Assembly (NCBI GenBank): GCA_031296935.1
Contig: JAVDPD010000021.1
Location: forward strand, 1-64,000
DNA from: Cerasicoccus maritimus
GTDB taxonomy: Bacteria > Verrucomicrobiota > Verrucomicrobiia > Opitutales > Cerasicoccaceae
DNA: 64,000 nucleotides
Direction: 5' to 3'
Shown here piece by piece: positions 54,019 to 64,000 of this stretch. The notes under the pieces are model-generated. The model was not told where the DNA came from. It saw only the letters and a list, made by a program, of their open reading frames with translations, and did not search any database. Positions within the stretch are counted from its first letter, which is position 1. Every line of letters begins with the position of its first letter. Both the position numbers and the translations under genes were made by a program.

Positions 54019-54037
54019 ATTCGCACCCCGTGCGAAT
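54019..54037. terminator. Hairpin between convergent smc and M42 genes
   Basis: ATTCGCAC and GTGCGAAT form a perfect eight-pair stem around CCC. There is no T-run on either side; it may still be a bidirectional transcription or 3-prime boundary. Confidence 0.4.
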
Positions 54038-54060
54038 CTATCAATGCAACCGGAGGTTGC

Positions 54061-55164
54061 CTACCAGATGCCGTGCTCGCCCTTTTTAAGGCTTTCGGCG
54101 AAGGCCACGAGGAGCTGGACGGTGTATTCGATGTCCTGCAAGTCGACGACTTCGCTCGGCGTGTGCATGTAGCGCAGCGGGATCGAAATGATCGACGCGG
54201 CCACACCTTCGCGGGCCATCTGAATTGCGCGCGCGTCGGTGGGCGTCGGGCGTGGCTCGGACTCGAGCTGGTAAGGGATGTTGTTCTTTTCGGCAACTTC
54301 CACTAGGCGCTCGAAAATGAACGGGCTGATGTTCGGGCCGCGGCCAATGATCGGGCCCCCGCCCTGAACTTGGCGGCCATGCTTGCGCGGATCGCAGTCC
54401 GGGTGGTCGGTGGCGTGGCCCACGTCCACGGCGATGCCGAGGTGCGGGTTCACCTTGTAAGCAGAAGTCGTCGCGCCGCGGGTGCCGATTTCTTCCTGCG
54501 TCGTCGAAACAGCAACCACCTTCGCGGCCAGCTTTTTCTTGGACTTGGCCAAACGGCGGACCACTTCGTTGACCACGTAGCAGCCGGACTTGTCGTCAAA
54601 CGCGCGGGCGGCGCCGACGGTGCCGTGGATCAGCTCAAAGCCCATGTCGTAAACCATCGGGTCGCCAATGGCGATGCGCTCGAGCGCTTCGTCGCGGGAC
54701 TTGGCGCCGATATCGATCCACATTTCGTGGAACTCGGGGACCTTCTTGCGATCCTCGGGCGACATCAGGTGGATGGCGCGCTTACCGGTGACGCCCTTTA
54801 CGTCGCCGCCCTTGGCCATGATGGTGACGCGGCGGCCGGAGATCATGATCGGGTCGTGGCCGCCCAGCGGGTCAAAGTAAACAAAGCCGTTGTCGTCGAC
54901 GTATTTCACCATCAGGCCCAGCTCGTCCATGTGGCCGGCGAGCATGAGGACGGGGTCGCCCTCGGAGTTGATCGTCGCGTAGCGGTTGCCGAGGGCATCC
55001 TTTTCAAAAGTCTCGGCAATGGGCTCCACGTGCTTGGCCAGCACGGCCTGCGCCTCTTGTTCGAAACCGGTCGGCGAACGTGCTTCGAGCAGGTCGACCA
55101 GGAACTCCGGCGGGGTGAACGTATCAGTTTTCTTTTTCGTGGTTTTCGCTTTTTTCTTCGCCAT
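54061..55164 (-). CDS. M42 family aminopeptidase
   Basis: Metallopeptidase of 367 residues. Family M42 forms dodecameric shells that trim peptides. Metal ligands and motifs visible are LAGHMDELGLMV (first His/Asp), AFDDKSGC (bridging Asp), VSTTQEEIGTRGA (catalytic Glu pair) and VDVGHATDHP. The first 20 residues are a lysine-rich extension (MAKKKAKTTKKK) that may be a flexible tail. The start at 55164 is the ATG opening this tail; a longer frame reaches 55200 without a family match. It is convergent with smc. Confidence 0.92.
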   Translation of the reverse strand: MAKKKAKTTKKKTDTFTPPEFLVDLLEARSPTGFEQEAQAVLAKHVEPIAETFEKDALGNRYATINSEGDPVLMLAGHMDELGLMVKYVDDNGFVYFDPLGGHDPIMISGRRVTIMAKGGDVKGVTGKRAIHLMSPEDRKKVPEFHEMWIDIGAKSRDEALERIAIGDPMVYDMGFELIHGTVGAARAFDDKSGCYVVNEVVRRLAKSKKKLAAKVVAVSTTQEEIGTRGATTSAYKVNPHLGIAVDVGHATDHPDCDPRKHGRQVQGGGPIIGRGPNISPFIFERLVEVAEKNNIPYQLESEPRPTPTDARAIQMAREGVAASIISIPLRYMHTPSEVVDLQDIEYTVQLLVAFAESLKKGEHGIW

Positions 55165-55549
55165 GTATCCAGTGCTAACCGATGCGCCCGGCGAAACCAA
55201 CTGAAATCTTTTTAACAGGAAGATCGGGAGTAACGGAAAGCTGGTGGAGCGTAATTTTTATTGAACAGAAGGAAGCAAAGAGAGCAAAGGCTGAGAGGCA
55301 GCTTTTGAAAATCACGCGAAGCCCCCAAAAAACAAGTTTCTTCTCATATGAAATTCCTTTGGGTCTTCGCGTAAGAAATAAAACAGTGGAGTGGCTTTGC
55401 TCTCTTTGCTTCCTTCTGTTCAAAAAATCCACGTTGCCTCTCGGCTTCCCGCTCTTCCCGATCTTCCTGTTTAAAAAACGCGCCCCCCCGCCTGAATTTT
55501 CGCGAAAAGAATAGATTGAGCCGCGAGATTTAGGCCTCATAGTTGTTTT
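55165..55549. other. 385-base region between M42 and hisA
   Basis: No gene. Nearly all of it is occupied by the nested palindrome at 55207-55478. A seven-C run lies at about 55482-55488. The last 50 bases before hisA contain no strong promoter match. Confidence 0.5.
55207..55478. repeat. Nested inverted repeats, about 270 bases
   Basis: Three pairs lie one inside another. Outer: AACAGGAAGATCGGGA (55214-55229) with its exact inverse at 55456-55471, similarity continuing inwards. Middle: 55261-55289 and 55395-55423, 29 bases, perfect, containing GGAAGCAAAGAGAGCAAAG. Inner: ACGCGAAG (55314-55321) with CTTCGCGT (55365-55372). The purine-rich, quasi-repeated style resembles the arms of the GxxExxY cassette at 4312-4761, but no gene is inside. 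It could be a gene-less relative or several nested insertions. Confidence 0.8.
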
Positions 55550-56287
55550 ATGACAATTCTCCCCGCAATCGACATCAAGAACGGCCACTGCGTGCGCCTG
55601 ATCCAAGGCCTGGCCGATCAGAAGACCGAGTACTACGAAAACCCGGTCGATCCCGCCAAGGAATTCTTGGCCGCTGGCTCCGAGTGGGTGCACGTCGTTG
55701 ACCTCGATGGTGCCTTCACCGGTAAGCCCGCCAACATCGCTGCCGCCAAAGAAATTGCCGAGCTCGGCCTGAAGGTCGAATTCGGCGGCGGCATTCGCTC
55801 GCTGGAAAACATCCGCGAAGTCCTCGACGCCGGTATCTCCCGCGTGGTCGTGGGCACCCGCGCCTGCGAAAGCCTCGACTTCGTGAAGGATATGGCTCGC
55901 GAGTTTGGTGACAAAGTTGCCGTGGGCATCGACGCCCGCGAAGGCAAGGTAGCTGTGCACGGCTGGGTCGACGTGACCGATATGCCCGCGATCAAGCTCG
56001 CGCAGGAAGTCGCCGCCGCTGGCATTCAGCACATCATCTACACCGACATCGCCACCGATGGCATGATGACCGGCCCGAACTTCGAAGGCATGAAGGAAAT
56101 GTGGTCCGCCGTGGACTGCAATGTCATCGCCTCCGGCGGCGTTTCGGACATCCACGACGTGATCCACTACGCGGACCTCGCGCCGCGCTTCCCGAACTTC
56201 TCGGGCGTCATCATCGGCAAGGCGATCTACGAAAAGGCCATCGACCTGAAGGCCGCGCTCGACATCGCCAGCGCGATCAAGGCGTAG
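55550..56287 (+). CDS. hisA: Phosphoribosylformimino-AICAR ribotide isomerase
   Basis: HisA, 245 residues, fourth step of histidine synthesis (Amadori rearrangement of ProFAR to PRFAR). TIM-barrel motifs: ILPAIDIKNGHCVRL with catalytic Asp 8, VHVVDLDGAFTGKPAN, VEFGGGIRSLE, VGTRACE, GIDAREGKVAVHGW, YTDIATDGMMTGPN with catalytic Asp and the phosphate-binding VIASGGVSD. It stands alone, without other his genes, and is followed by a strong terminator. Confidence 0.95.
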   Translation: MTILPAIDIKNGHCVRLIQGLADQKTEYYENPVDPAKEFLAAGSEWVHVVDLDGAFTGKPANIAAAKEIAELGLKVEFGGGIRSLENIREVLDAGISRVVVGTRACESLDFVKDMAREFGDKVAVGIDAREGKVAVHGWVDVTDMPAIKLAQEVAAAGIQHIIYTDIATDGMMTGPNFEGMKEMWSAVDCNVIASGGVSDIHDVIHYADLAPRFPNFSGVIIGKAIYEKAIDLKAALDIASAIKA

Positions 56288-56311
56288 CGCCGTTCCAGAT
56301 TCTATAAAGAC

Positions 56312-56341
56312 AAACGCCGCCTCAATTGGGCGGCGTTTTTT
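56312..56341. terminator. Bidirectional terminator between hisA and the DUF4139 gene
   Basis: AACGCCGCC pairs with GGCGGCGTT around a short loop and is followed by TTTTTTT-like sequence on the plus strand. On the minus strand the same stem is followed by TTTGTCTTT, so it can serve both convergent genes. Confidence 0.9.
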
Positions 56342-56368
56342 GTCTTCTGGGTTTGAAATGCCAGTGGC

Positions 56369-58045
56369 TTACAACCCGCTCACCAGCATATCCTGCGGGT
56401 ATTGGATCGTGTAGCTGAGTGGGGTTTTCAAATCCTGGCCGGGCTTCAGCGAGAACTTCCACTCCAGGCGCTTTTGGTCATCAATGGTGGCGATGGCACC
56501 GCGCTTGCCGACCTCGGGCACCAGCAGCTCGACTTCGATGTCTTCGTTGGACGCCATCGGGAGCTGGTCCCAGAGCGAGAGCTGGATCGGCTGTTGGCGC
56601 TGGTTTTTGATGACAAATTCGTAGCTGGTCACCATGCGTTTGGTCTTGTTGAAAATGCCCTCGGTCGAGTCCTTGCCTTGAAGCTTGTTGCGCTCGACAG
56701 TCACGGCGGGATCGACGCCCAGGTAGACCCAGAACTTCTCGCCCGGAGCGACGAGATCGAGGTCGGCCTTGCCCACGAAGTTGCCGTCGATGAAGATGCT
56801 ACCCTGCCCCGGCAAGAGCTGCGCATTGGTGGCGTTGGCGATCTCGGCCTTCAGGTAAGTGTAGGGCGAGAGCTTCGGCACAGCGGTGTGGCGGTAGTCG
56901 GCGGCGGAGTTAAACTGCAGAATCGTGCACACGACCCGCTCGGCGGAAGTCGCGACCGTGACCTTCGCCGGCACGTCGAATTTCGTGGCGATGAGGCCCT
57001 GTTGGATCACTGCCTTGGAGACTTCCATACCACCGAATTTTGTGAAATCTTTGGTGCCCAAGAAATCAACTTCCCCACTAATGGCTTTCTTTCCTTCAAT
57101 ATAATAATCGGCCTCATCGGCGGCCAATGCATAGCCGCGAGCTCTACTTTCCTGGGGCGCCGGCGCCGAGACAGGCATCGGCTTGACCTCGGCAATCCAC
57201 CATGGGCGCAGTTCCGGCTCACGACCGTCGATATGCGGCTGCGCGGTGGAGAGGCTCAGTGCGACATCGGTCCAATCTTCGCCCGTGCTTTGGCGGACGT
57301 TGGCGCGGTAAACAATCTCCACGTTGCCGCCTTGGGAATCGGCCCGGACTTGATACGTGGGCGACCAACTGGCACCCGGCGTCTGGTACGTGAGCTGCAA
57401 GTCAGCGGGACCGCTTTGGCGGGCCTCAACCACCGCTACGACATCCGTGCGTGAACGCTGTTGCGTGGCGCGGACCTTCTGGATTTGCTGCTCCAGCTCG
57501 CGGATATTCGCATCGAGCTCCTTGCGCTGCACTTCGAGCTCCAAGCCCTGTTGGTCAAGTGCCGCCGAGCGCTTGGACTGCATTTCGAGCAGCCCTGCCC
57601 ATTGCTCCGGATCGGTGGCCACGGCGGCGCCATCGGTCGGCGTGGTGACGCCTTTCCAGATTGACTGCAGCGCCTTAATTTCCTGCTCGATGCGCGCCGT
57701 GGCCAGCTCGTTGCGGCGGCGGTCGAGCTTCAGCGCGTTGAGTTGCTTAAAGAGCGCGCGCGACTGCTCGTTGGCCACTTCCTCTAGGTAGGTCGTGACG
57801 AGGCGGATGTCCTGCAACACGAGCGGCCCGTCGCACTGCAATTGCAGCGACTGGCGGTCGGTGTTGGCAGGCAGCCCTTCGAAGCGAATGTGATGCGTGC
57901 CCGCTTCCAGATCGAGCGTTGCCTCGCGGGTGACTTCCGCGCGATCGCCAAAAACCGTGACACCGGCAATGGTTCCGTTGGCGGTTTTATCCGCCGCGTT
58001 GAGGGACAGTGTCCCGGCCAGAAATAGACAGAATAATGCTTTCAT
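56369..58045 (-). CDS. DUF4140/DUF4139 exported protein (MuiA-like)
   Basis: Protein of 558 residues with signal peptide (MKALFCLFLAGTLSLNA). The order is that of the mucoidy inhibitor A family: an N-terminal DUF4140 domain (ITVFGDRAEV-type text at about 20-100: VTVFGDRAEVTREATLDLEAG), a coiled-coil stretch (about 110-200, EQEIKALQSIW ... QQGLELEVQRKELDANIREL) and a C-terminal DUF4139 domain with YQTPGASWSPTYQVRADS and VVYRANVRQSTGEDWTDVAL (one residue uncertain). Its biochemical role is unknown. I start at 58045 because it gives a clean signal peptide. Confidence 0.85.
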   Translation of the reverse strand: MKALFCLFLAGTLSLNAADKTANGTIAGVTVFGDRAEVTREATLDLEAGTHHIRFEGLPANTDRQSLQLQCDGPLVLQDIRLVTTYLEEVANEQSRALFKQLNALKLDRRRNELATARIEQEIKALQSIWKGVTTPTDGAAVATDPEQWAGLLEMQSKRSAALDQQGLELEVQRKELDANIRELEQQIQKVRATQQRSRTDVVAVVEARQSGPADLQLTYQTPGASWSPTYQVRADSQGGNVEIVYRANVRQSTGEDWTDVALSLSTAQPHIDGREPELRPWWIAEVKPMPVSAPAPQESRARGYALAADEADYYIEGKKAISGEVDFLGTKDFTKFGGMEVSKAVIQQGLIATKFDVPAKVTVATSAERVVCTILQFNSAADYRHTAVPKLSPYTYLKAEIANATNAQLLPGQGSIFIDGNFVGKADLDLVAPGEKFWVYLGVDPAVTVERNKLQGKDSTEGIFNKTKRMVTSYEFVIKNQRQQPIQLSLWDQLPMASNEDIEVELLVPEVGKRGAIATIDDQKRLEWKFSLKPGQDLKTPLSYTIQYPQDMLVSGL

Positions 58046-58131
58046 GCTGCCTTGGAACACCCGCCCCAAGGCATTGTTCAAAACCTGACAAAAACCTTAC
58101 AAACGATACAAATCCGTGAAAATTGGCGGCG

Positions 58132-58416
58132 CTACATCCACTCCGTCGGGTAGAGTTTGCTGGCTTCCGGCGGCTGGTTTTCCGCGTAGTAAACCGCCAT
58201 GCGCAGGTAGGCAATGGCGTCGTGCTGCAGCTCCTTGCCCTTCTTCTGCATCTCGGACAGCAGCGACTCCGGTGCCCGCCCCTCAAGGTGGTAGATCTGT
58301 GTCACGCCGATGTCGAGCAACCCACGCGCGATATCAATCTTCATTTGCGGAATGCGCATGAACGGCGATTGCAGCGCCTCGTAGTCTTTCTTTTTGTCGC
58401 GTCGTGGTTGGGCCAT
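58132..58416 (-). CDS. Cdd1/pathogenicity-locus-type helix-hairpin-helix protein
   Basis: Small protein of 94 residues. After a basic start (MAQPRRDKKKDYEAL) comes the Cdd1-type helix-hairpin-helix region: IPQMKIDIARGLLDIGVTQI followed by YHLEGRAPESLLSEMQKKG, and the closing MAVYYAENQPPEASKLYPTE. The family is related to mitomycin-resistance protein McrB fragments; a DNA- or nucleotide-related role is suggested by the HhH fold. The ATG at 58416 is used; an open frame upstream to 58575 has no family content and runs into the next gene's end. Confidence 0.8.
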   Translation of the reverse strand: MAQPRRDKKKDYEALQSPFMRIPQMKIDIARGLLDIGVTQIYHLEGRAPESLLSEMQKKGKELQHDAIAYLRMAVYYAENQPPEASKLYPTEWM

Positions 58417-58480
58417 GGCGGGGAACTTGACCGTCGTTCCCCGATCAGTCAAGCCGCCCCAATCAGATACTGCGAAAAGC

Positions 58481-58492
58481 GTGTTATAACAC
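58481..58492. repeat. Twelve-base palindrome
   Basis: GTGTTATAACAC, a perfect palindrome six bases past the stop codon of the 58499 gene and 65 bases upstream of the Cdd1-type gene. It could be an operator. Confidence 0.3.
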
Positions 58493-58498
58493 CCCGCG

Positions 58499-60028
58499 CT
58501 AAGGTCCGACCGGCCCAGTGTAGCTAACGGCCGATGAGTCATCGATCCTGACCGCAAATGGTCCGCCCAGGACATTCAGCGCCGCGCCATTGCGGATGAC
58601 TGAAAGCGGTTCCGTGCCACTGTTATAGAGCTTCACATACCGCTCGGGAGTCACGGCGTCGCCAGCGACCTCCGTGATCGTCGCACCTTCGACATCAAAA
58701 AAGACCGCATTCGATGCTGGAACCTCAAGCGTAAACTCATCTTCCGACACACCAAGCAGCACGAGTTGGATCGTTTCCAAATCACTACTGTAATCCTGGA
58801 GAAATTGACGGTATGGGCTCACGAAATCATAATACTCACGGGTGCGCGGAAAATACTCGCGCGTCAATTGTCGCACATAAAAGCCCTCGGTCTCAATTGG
58901 CCGGCTAAGCGCCACCTCATAGGCGGCGGTGGAATCTTTATCCAGCTCAGGCTTGCGAACCGGCTCGTCTGTAAAAATCGCCGACCAGTAGCGTAAGTCG
59001 GGGCTCCACAGGAGGTATTCATCGACGTAGATGGATTCAATTTCACGATAAAACTGAAAGGTAAACGCGTCGCCTTCCATACGCATCTTCGGCTCAAAGC
59101 CGACATAAGACTTAGCTGGATCACCGCGAGTAATCCATACTTGGAGATTCGCCACCGTGTCCCCAGTGTCGTCTGCCGCCAAATCTACATCGGGCACAAA
59201 GACATCAACGTAAAAAGTATAGATGCCCCATTCGTTCTTTACCGGAAATTCCTCGATATAAGCCGACTCGATCGCGCGCGACAACGTAGGCCGACTCTCG
59301 CCATCGTAGGATTGCCAGCCCATAAAGGCATCGTTCGTGGGCAGCTCCAAATCGTTTAGCGTAAGCGCATAGCGCAGGTCAGCCGGAGTTCCCTGAAAAG
59401 GCCCCGCGCGCACATAGGTCCAGCCGTCGACCACTGTAATCGTTAGATCGGCAAGATTATCGTCCTCGCGTATAATATACTGCAAATTTGCGGCGTCCCC
59501 CTCAGCCGTCTCTTGATAAACTTCCGCGCCATAGCCCGCCGGCAAAATTTCTTCGAAGGCGCAGGCTGTCCAGGACGTTCCCGGCTCATTGAGCGATATG
59601 CTAACACGTGGCGGTCTATAAAAGTAAAATGGCGCTAGCAGCACGCCTTCGTAAACACTGGTATCGCCACCATTATAGCCTCCATCATAATGTCCGCCAT
59701 CGGCCCAGACAATTTTTCCGGCCGAGGTGACCGCATTGATCGAGATCGGGTAGCCGCCGTCATCCGGCCACAATTCCCTCTGTCTCCAGGCTGAGGCAAA
59801 GGCCTCCAGCTCAACTTCAGAAATGTAAGCATTTTCGTCGAGATCCGCCGGGTGATAATACGAGCCGCCACCGCCGCCACCCGGAGATGGGATTGACTGG
59901 CTGGGATTCGTGCCCGGTTCGTCCACGATAATAATTCCTCCCGGACTAACAACCACGCTACCCTGACCATAGGTCAACATGGGCAAAGCCAAACAAGCAA
60001 ACAAACATACGAGCGAACGAGGAAACAT
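58499..60028 (-). CDS. Exported EF-hand-like protein, paralogue A
   Basis: Protein of 509 residues. The signal peptide (SLVCLFACLALPMLTYG) is followed by a glycine-rich linker, then YYHPADLDENAYISEVELEA, a degenerate EF-hand/dockerin-like unit, and a region on residues 120-330 (RPPRVSISLNEPGTSWTACA, FEEILPAGYGAEVYQE, RPTLSRAIESAYIEEF) shared with paralogue B at 60138-61754. The C-terminus is beta-rich. No catalytic motif is recognised. It has its own upstream element (60069-60100). It is probably a surface or secreted structural or binding protein. Confidence 0.75.
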   Translation of the reverse strand: MFPRSLVCLFACLALPMLTYGQGSVVVSPGGIIIVDEPGTNPSQSIPSPGGGGGGSYYHPADLDENAYISEVELEAFASAWRQRELWPDDGGYPISINAVTSAGKIVWADGGHYDGGYNGGDTSVYEGVLLAPFYFYRPPRVSISLNEPGTSWTACAFEEILPAGYGAEVYQETAEGDAANLQYIIREDDNLADLTITVVDGWTYVRAGPFQGTPADLRYALTLNDLELPTNDAFMGWQSYDGESRPTLSRAIESAYIEEFPVKNEWGIYTFYVDVFVPDVDLAADDTGDTVANLQVWITRGDPAKSYVGFEPKMRMEGDAFTFQFYREIESIYVDEYLLWSPDLRYWSAIFTDEPVRKPELDKDSTAAYEVALSRPIETEGFYVRQLTREYFPRTREYYDFVSPYRQFLQDYSSDLETIQLVLLGVSEDEFTLEVPASNAVFFDVEGATITEVAGDAVTPERYVKLYNSGTEPLSVIRNGAALNVLGGPFAVRIDDSSAVSYTGPVGP

Positions 60029-60068
60029 TTAATGTGATAAAGAACCGCATCAATTCACCACACAAGGC

Positions 60069-60100
60069 CAAACTGCGACATTTGCAAAAGTGTCACTGTG
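60069..60100 (-). promoter_or_regulatory. Conserved upstream element, copy at paralogue A
   Basis: Thirty-two bases that match 61790-61821 with one mismatch. It includes CAAACTGCG and CATTTGCAAAAGTGTCACTG as read on the plus strand and begins 41 bases upstream of the ATG at 60028. Further down, both genes also have TATCACATT just before the start. Confidence 0.6.
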
Positions 60101-60137
60101 CTAAAGTTGATAAAACATGGGCAGCCACTAGGCGCGG

Positions 60138-61754
60138 CTAAAAATCAGTCTCCGGTGGGTCTGGAAAGACAAAGACCGGAGGCGTTTCGATGAAATATGC
60201 GCCATCGATACTGCAGTTTGCCTTCCCCGCGTGATTTTCCACCACCATTGCATTGTCGACCCGCCGGACCTCCAGCGGCGATCCCCCCGAATTACCAATT
60301 CGCAACTTCTTGCCTGAATTGACAGGGTAACTGTCTCCCGATGGATTGACGATCACTTCGTCGATACCTGAATGGCGTAGATCAAACACCGCGTTTTCAT
60401 GGCCCGGGACGCTCAAGCTGAAGGCAGTCTGAGAATGACTCAAAACGATTTCGCGAGAGCCCTCGCTATCGCCACCATTAGAGCGATAAGGGATAAGGGT
60501 TAACGTCCCGGGTGTGATTAACGGCCTCGCTTCCCGGTAGAAATCATCTCGATAAAGCAGGCAGAAGAAATTCTCCGGATAGCTCTCGCCCGGAATGATC
60601 GCTTCCTGGGCCAATGCGCCGCCGACATCGAGGTCCGGTCGGCGGTTGATGATTGGATCCGTCACTTTGCGCCAAACCTTGAGATCGCTGCTGCAAAGGA
60701 TCAGTCGCGGCGCATAAAACGACTCCACTGTTTCATAGAAGCGATAGCGAATCTTCTCGGCCCCATCCTCAGTGAATCGCTCAAAGGTCGGGCGCAGCTT
60801 TTCTACGCGCGTCGCGGGATCGCCAGTCATCAGCCAAGTCGCGAAGTTGGACACCCCGTCGCCATTGTCGTCGCCGGAAAAGTCAACATTGGGTATCTCC
60901 ACATCGGCATTGCTGATGTTCACGCCGTAGTCATTAAACTGTGGGTAGAAGAATTCAAACGCAGGCTCGATGGCGCGCGCCAGCGTCGGCCGGCTCGTCC
61001 CGTCGTAGGATTGAACACCGGAGAAGTCCTCGTTGAGCGGCAACGTCTCGCCAGCGGATTTCAGCGCGTAGCGGTAGTCCAAGTCGTATTCGCTACTTTG
61101 AAACGGCCCCCAACGCACGATGCAGCGCCCGCCCTGCTCGGTGATCACCAGCGCGCCCAAATTGTCGTCCTCACGCTCGATATCCATTGTTGGCCAGCGA
61201 GTGCCATTTTTCTCCCAAATTTCGAGGTAGGTTTCGGCAGTCCAGCCGTCGGGCAGAATTTCCTCGATGGCCCCGGCAGTCCAGGATTTCTCGGGCTGAT
61301 TGAGAGCCACGGTCACTCTGGCTGGCTTGTAAATGTGGTATTGCGTCGACAAAGTAGAGTTACCGCCCGGAGACACCAAGAATGTATCATTGGTCCCTTC
61401 TGTAAAGCTACCGCTCTCGCTGGAATAAAAGTAATAGCCATCGAACTTCCACTGGAAATAGGCCGCCTGCGTCAGCGAATCGATGGGGATCTCTTGATCG
61501 TCGTGCGCCGACCAGGTTTCTCCGTAGCGCCAGGATTGACCGTAAGCGTTTAACTCTTCGGTTGAAATCTGGTGGTCCTGATCGGTATCTGCGGGGTGAT
61601 AGACATAGAAGTCCGCGAGGTATTGCTCGTAGGCGGCCTCGGTTTCGCCAGTCAGCTCATAAAACTCCTCCCAGGTCATAGGTATGTCCTCCCCCTGAAC
61701 CAAACAGGTGGCAAACATCACAAACAAGCTGGCAATCGTATTTCTCAGCACCAT
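60138..61754 (-). CDS. Exported EF-hand-like protein, paralogue B
   Basis: Protein of 538 residues. A signal peptide (IASLFVMFATCLVQG) leads to a helical stretch and the EF-hand/dockerin-like YHPADTDQDHQISTEELNAY, whose DTDQDHQIS..E spacing fits calcium binding. The middle shares long collinear similarity with paralogue A: KPARVTVALNQPEKSWTAGA, IEEILPDGWTAETYLE, SYDGTSRPTLARAIEPAFEF, WLMTGDPATRVEKLRP. The fold and function are unknown. It is divergent from dnaK (223-base gap) and directly upstream of paralogue A in the same direction; each gene has its own conserved upstream element. Confidence 0.78.
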   Translation of the reverse strand: MVLRNTIASLFVMFATCLVQGEDIPMTWEEFYELTGETEAAYEQYLADFYVYHPADTDQDHQISTEELNAYGQSWRYGETWSAHDDQEIPIDSLTQAAYFQWKFDGYYFYSSESGSFTEGTNDTFLVSPGGNSTLSTQYHIYKPARVTVALNQPEKSWTAGAIEEILPDGWTAETYLEIWEKNGTRWPTMDIEREDDNLGALVITEQGGRCIVRWGPFQSSEYDLDYRYALKSAGETLPLNEDFSGVQSYDGTSRPTLARAIEPAFEFFYPQFNDYGVNISNADVEIPNVDFSGDDNGDGVSNFATWLMTGDPATRVEKLRPTFERFTEDGAEKIRYRFYETVESFYAPRLILCSSDLKVWRKVTDPIINRRPDLDVGGALAQEAIIPGESYPENFFCLLYRDDFYREARPLITPGTLTLIPYRSNGGDSEGSREIVLSHSQTAFSLSVPGHENAVFDLRHSGIDEVIVNPSGDSYPVNSGKKLRIGNSGGSPLEVRRVDNAMVVENHAGKANCSIDGAYFIETPPVFVFPDPPETDF

Positions 61755-61789
61755 TCAAATGTGATACACACCAACAAGCCTCACAACAC

Positions 61790-61821
61790 CAAACTGCGCC
61801 ATTTGCAAAAGTGTCACTGTG
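61790..61821 (-). promoter_or_regulatory. Conserved upstream element, copy at paralogue B
   Basis: Thirty-two bases matching 60069-60100 with one mismatch, starting 36 bases before the ATG at 61754. Beyond it (61822-61900) lie GTGTGACA-type words repeated in both directions and CCTAG/GCGCC words, part of the region shared with the dnaK upstream side. Confidence 0.6.
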
Positions 61822-61950
61822 CCATGTCGCACTTTAGGTGTGACAGGTGTGACACAGTGCGCCACCTAGCGCGGGCGCCTAGTGGGACATTAGCGAGTTC
61901 CGTTTTTATATTTCGCTCATCAACAACACTTTGTGAACTATCCACATTCA

Positions 61951-61967
61951 AGGCACGGCGCTTGCAT
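61951..61967 (+). promoter_or_regulatory. Sigma54-like -24/-12 sequence before dnaK
   Basis: AGGCACGGCGCTTGCAT matches the sigma54 consensus TGGCACG-N4-TTGCW except for the first base. The -12 GC (61964-61965) lies only 13 bases before the ATG at 61978, so a transcript would start at or next to the start codon. No CIRCE operator is seen and no Shine-Dalgarno sequence precedes the ATG. It may be chance. Confidence 0.35.
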
Positions 61968-61977
61968 AAAAGTCGGC

Positions 61978-63951
<1,974 letters not shown>

Positions 63952-63970
63952 GCTTCGCAAAACTTTCATT

Positions 63971-63993
63971 GGAGCCCGATCCGTTCGGGCTCC
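63971..63993 (+). terminator. Hairpin after dnaK
   Basis: GGAGCCCGA pairs with TCGGGCTCC around a short TCCGT loop, 20 bases after the stop. The window ends seven bases later, so any T-run cannot be fully seen. Confidence 0.7.
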
Positions 63994-64000
63994 GATTTCC

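Noticed and set aside
60080..60100. Sigma54 promoter in the paralogue upstream element
   Set aside because: TGACAC and TTGCA words are present, but the spacing between them is two bases instead of five.

Overview
The window looks like chromosomal DNA of a Gram-negative bacterium of the PVC group, most likely Verrucomicrobiota of the Opitutae/Opitutia type. This is inferred from gene content; no rRNA is present. Supporting signs are a PEP-CTERM exported protein, an Asp23/AmaP pair in a cell that clearly has an outer membrane (LpoB-type lipoproteins, AsmA-like protein, outer-membrane barrel), a Gld-like ABC transporter operon with DUF4340, and large exported EF-hand and FG-GAP proteins. Genes are densely packed, often with 4-base ATGA overlaps. 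Few starts carry a recognisable Shine-Dalgarno sequence.

Layout: 1-2.3 kb, PEP-CTERM protein and a YceI-type periplasmic protein separated by 0.8 kb without a convincing gene. 2.4-5.4 kb, three lipoprotein genes (COG3014, YcfL, LpoB) interrupted by a GxxExxY gene bracketed by 31-base inverted repeats. 5.6-8.3 kb, nadC-birA-coaX (NAD, biotin and CoA cofactors). 8.4-16.6 kb, a Gld-like ABC operon followed by an AsmA-like protein. 17.1-17.3 kb, an intergenic array of eight 23-base units. 17.6-21.5 kb, accB-accC, Asp23/AmaP and thiE. 21.5-27.6 kb (minus strand), galM, cstA, a MITE next to a sugar-symporter remnant, msrB, a small ORF and glnS. 28-32 kb, acyltransferase, menG/ubiE, an orphan Opp/Dpp-type permease, nadD, rsfS and tRNA-Ala.

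32.3-39.0 kb is one giant exported protein of 2232 residues. Its 21 FG-GAP blades fall into three groups of seven, read here as three seven-bladed beta-propellers separated by InlB-type repeats. The gene lies between two copies of a 17-base direct repeat. 39.4-43.7 kb carries an outer-membrane barrel, a DUF4159 protein, YHS and DoxX proteins and a membrane protein. 43.8-46.2 kb has ispD-ispF, a 59-residue membrane protein and an FkbM-type methyltransferase. 46.4-49.5 kb is a compact FabF/ACP/CrtI-like cluster, probably making or modifying a special lipid. 50.2-56.3 kb has smc, an M42 aminopeptidase and hisA, with a 270-base nested palindrome between the last two. 56.4-61.8 kb (minus strand) has a DUF4139 protein, a Cdd1-type protein and two paralogous exported EF-hand-like proteins whose upstream regions share a 32-base element. 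The window ends with dnaK, which has a -24/-12-like sequence immediately before its start codon.

The strongest leads are: (1) the inverted-repeat GxxExxY cassette and the similar gene-less palindrome; (2) the 23-base-register intergenic array; (3) the three-propeller giant protein; (4) an ATTTGCAAAA element at nearly the same distance upstream of three genes for exported proteins; (5) the FabF/ACP/CrtI-like cluster. All functions are read from sequence by eye; no database search was run.
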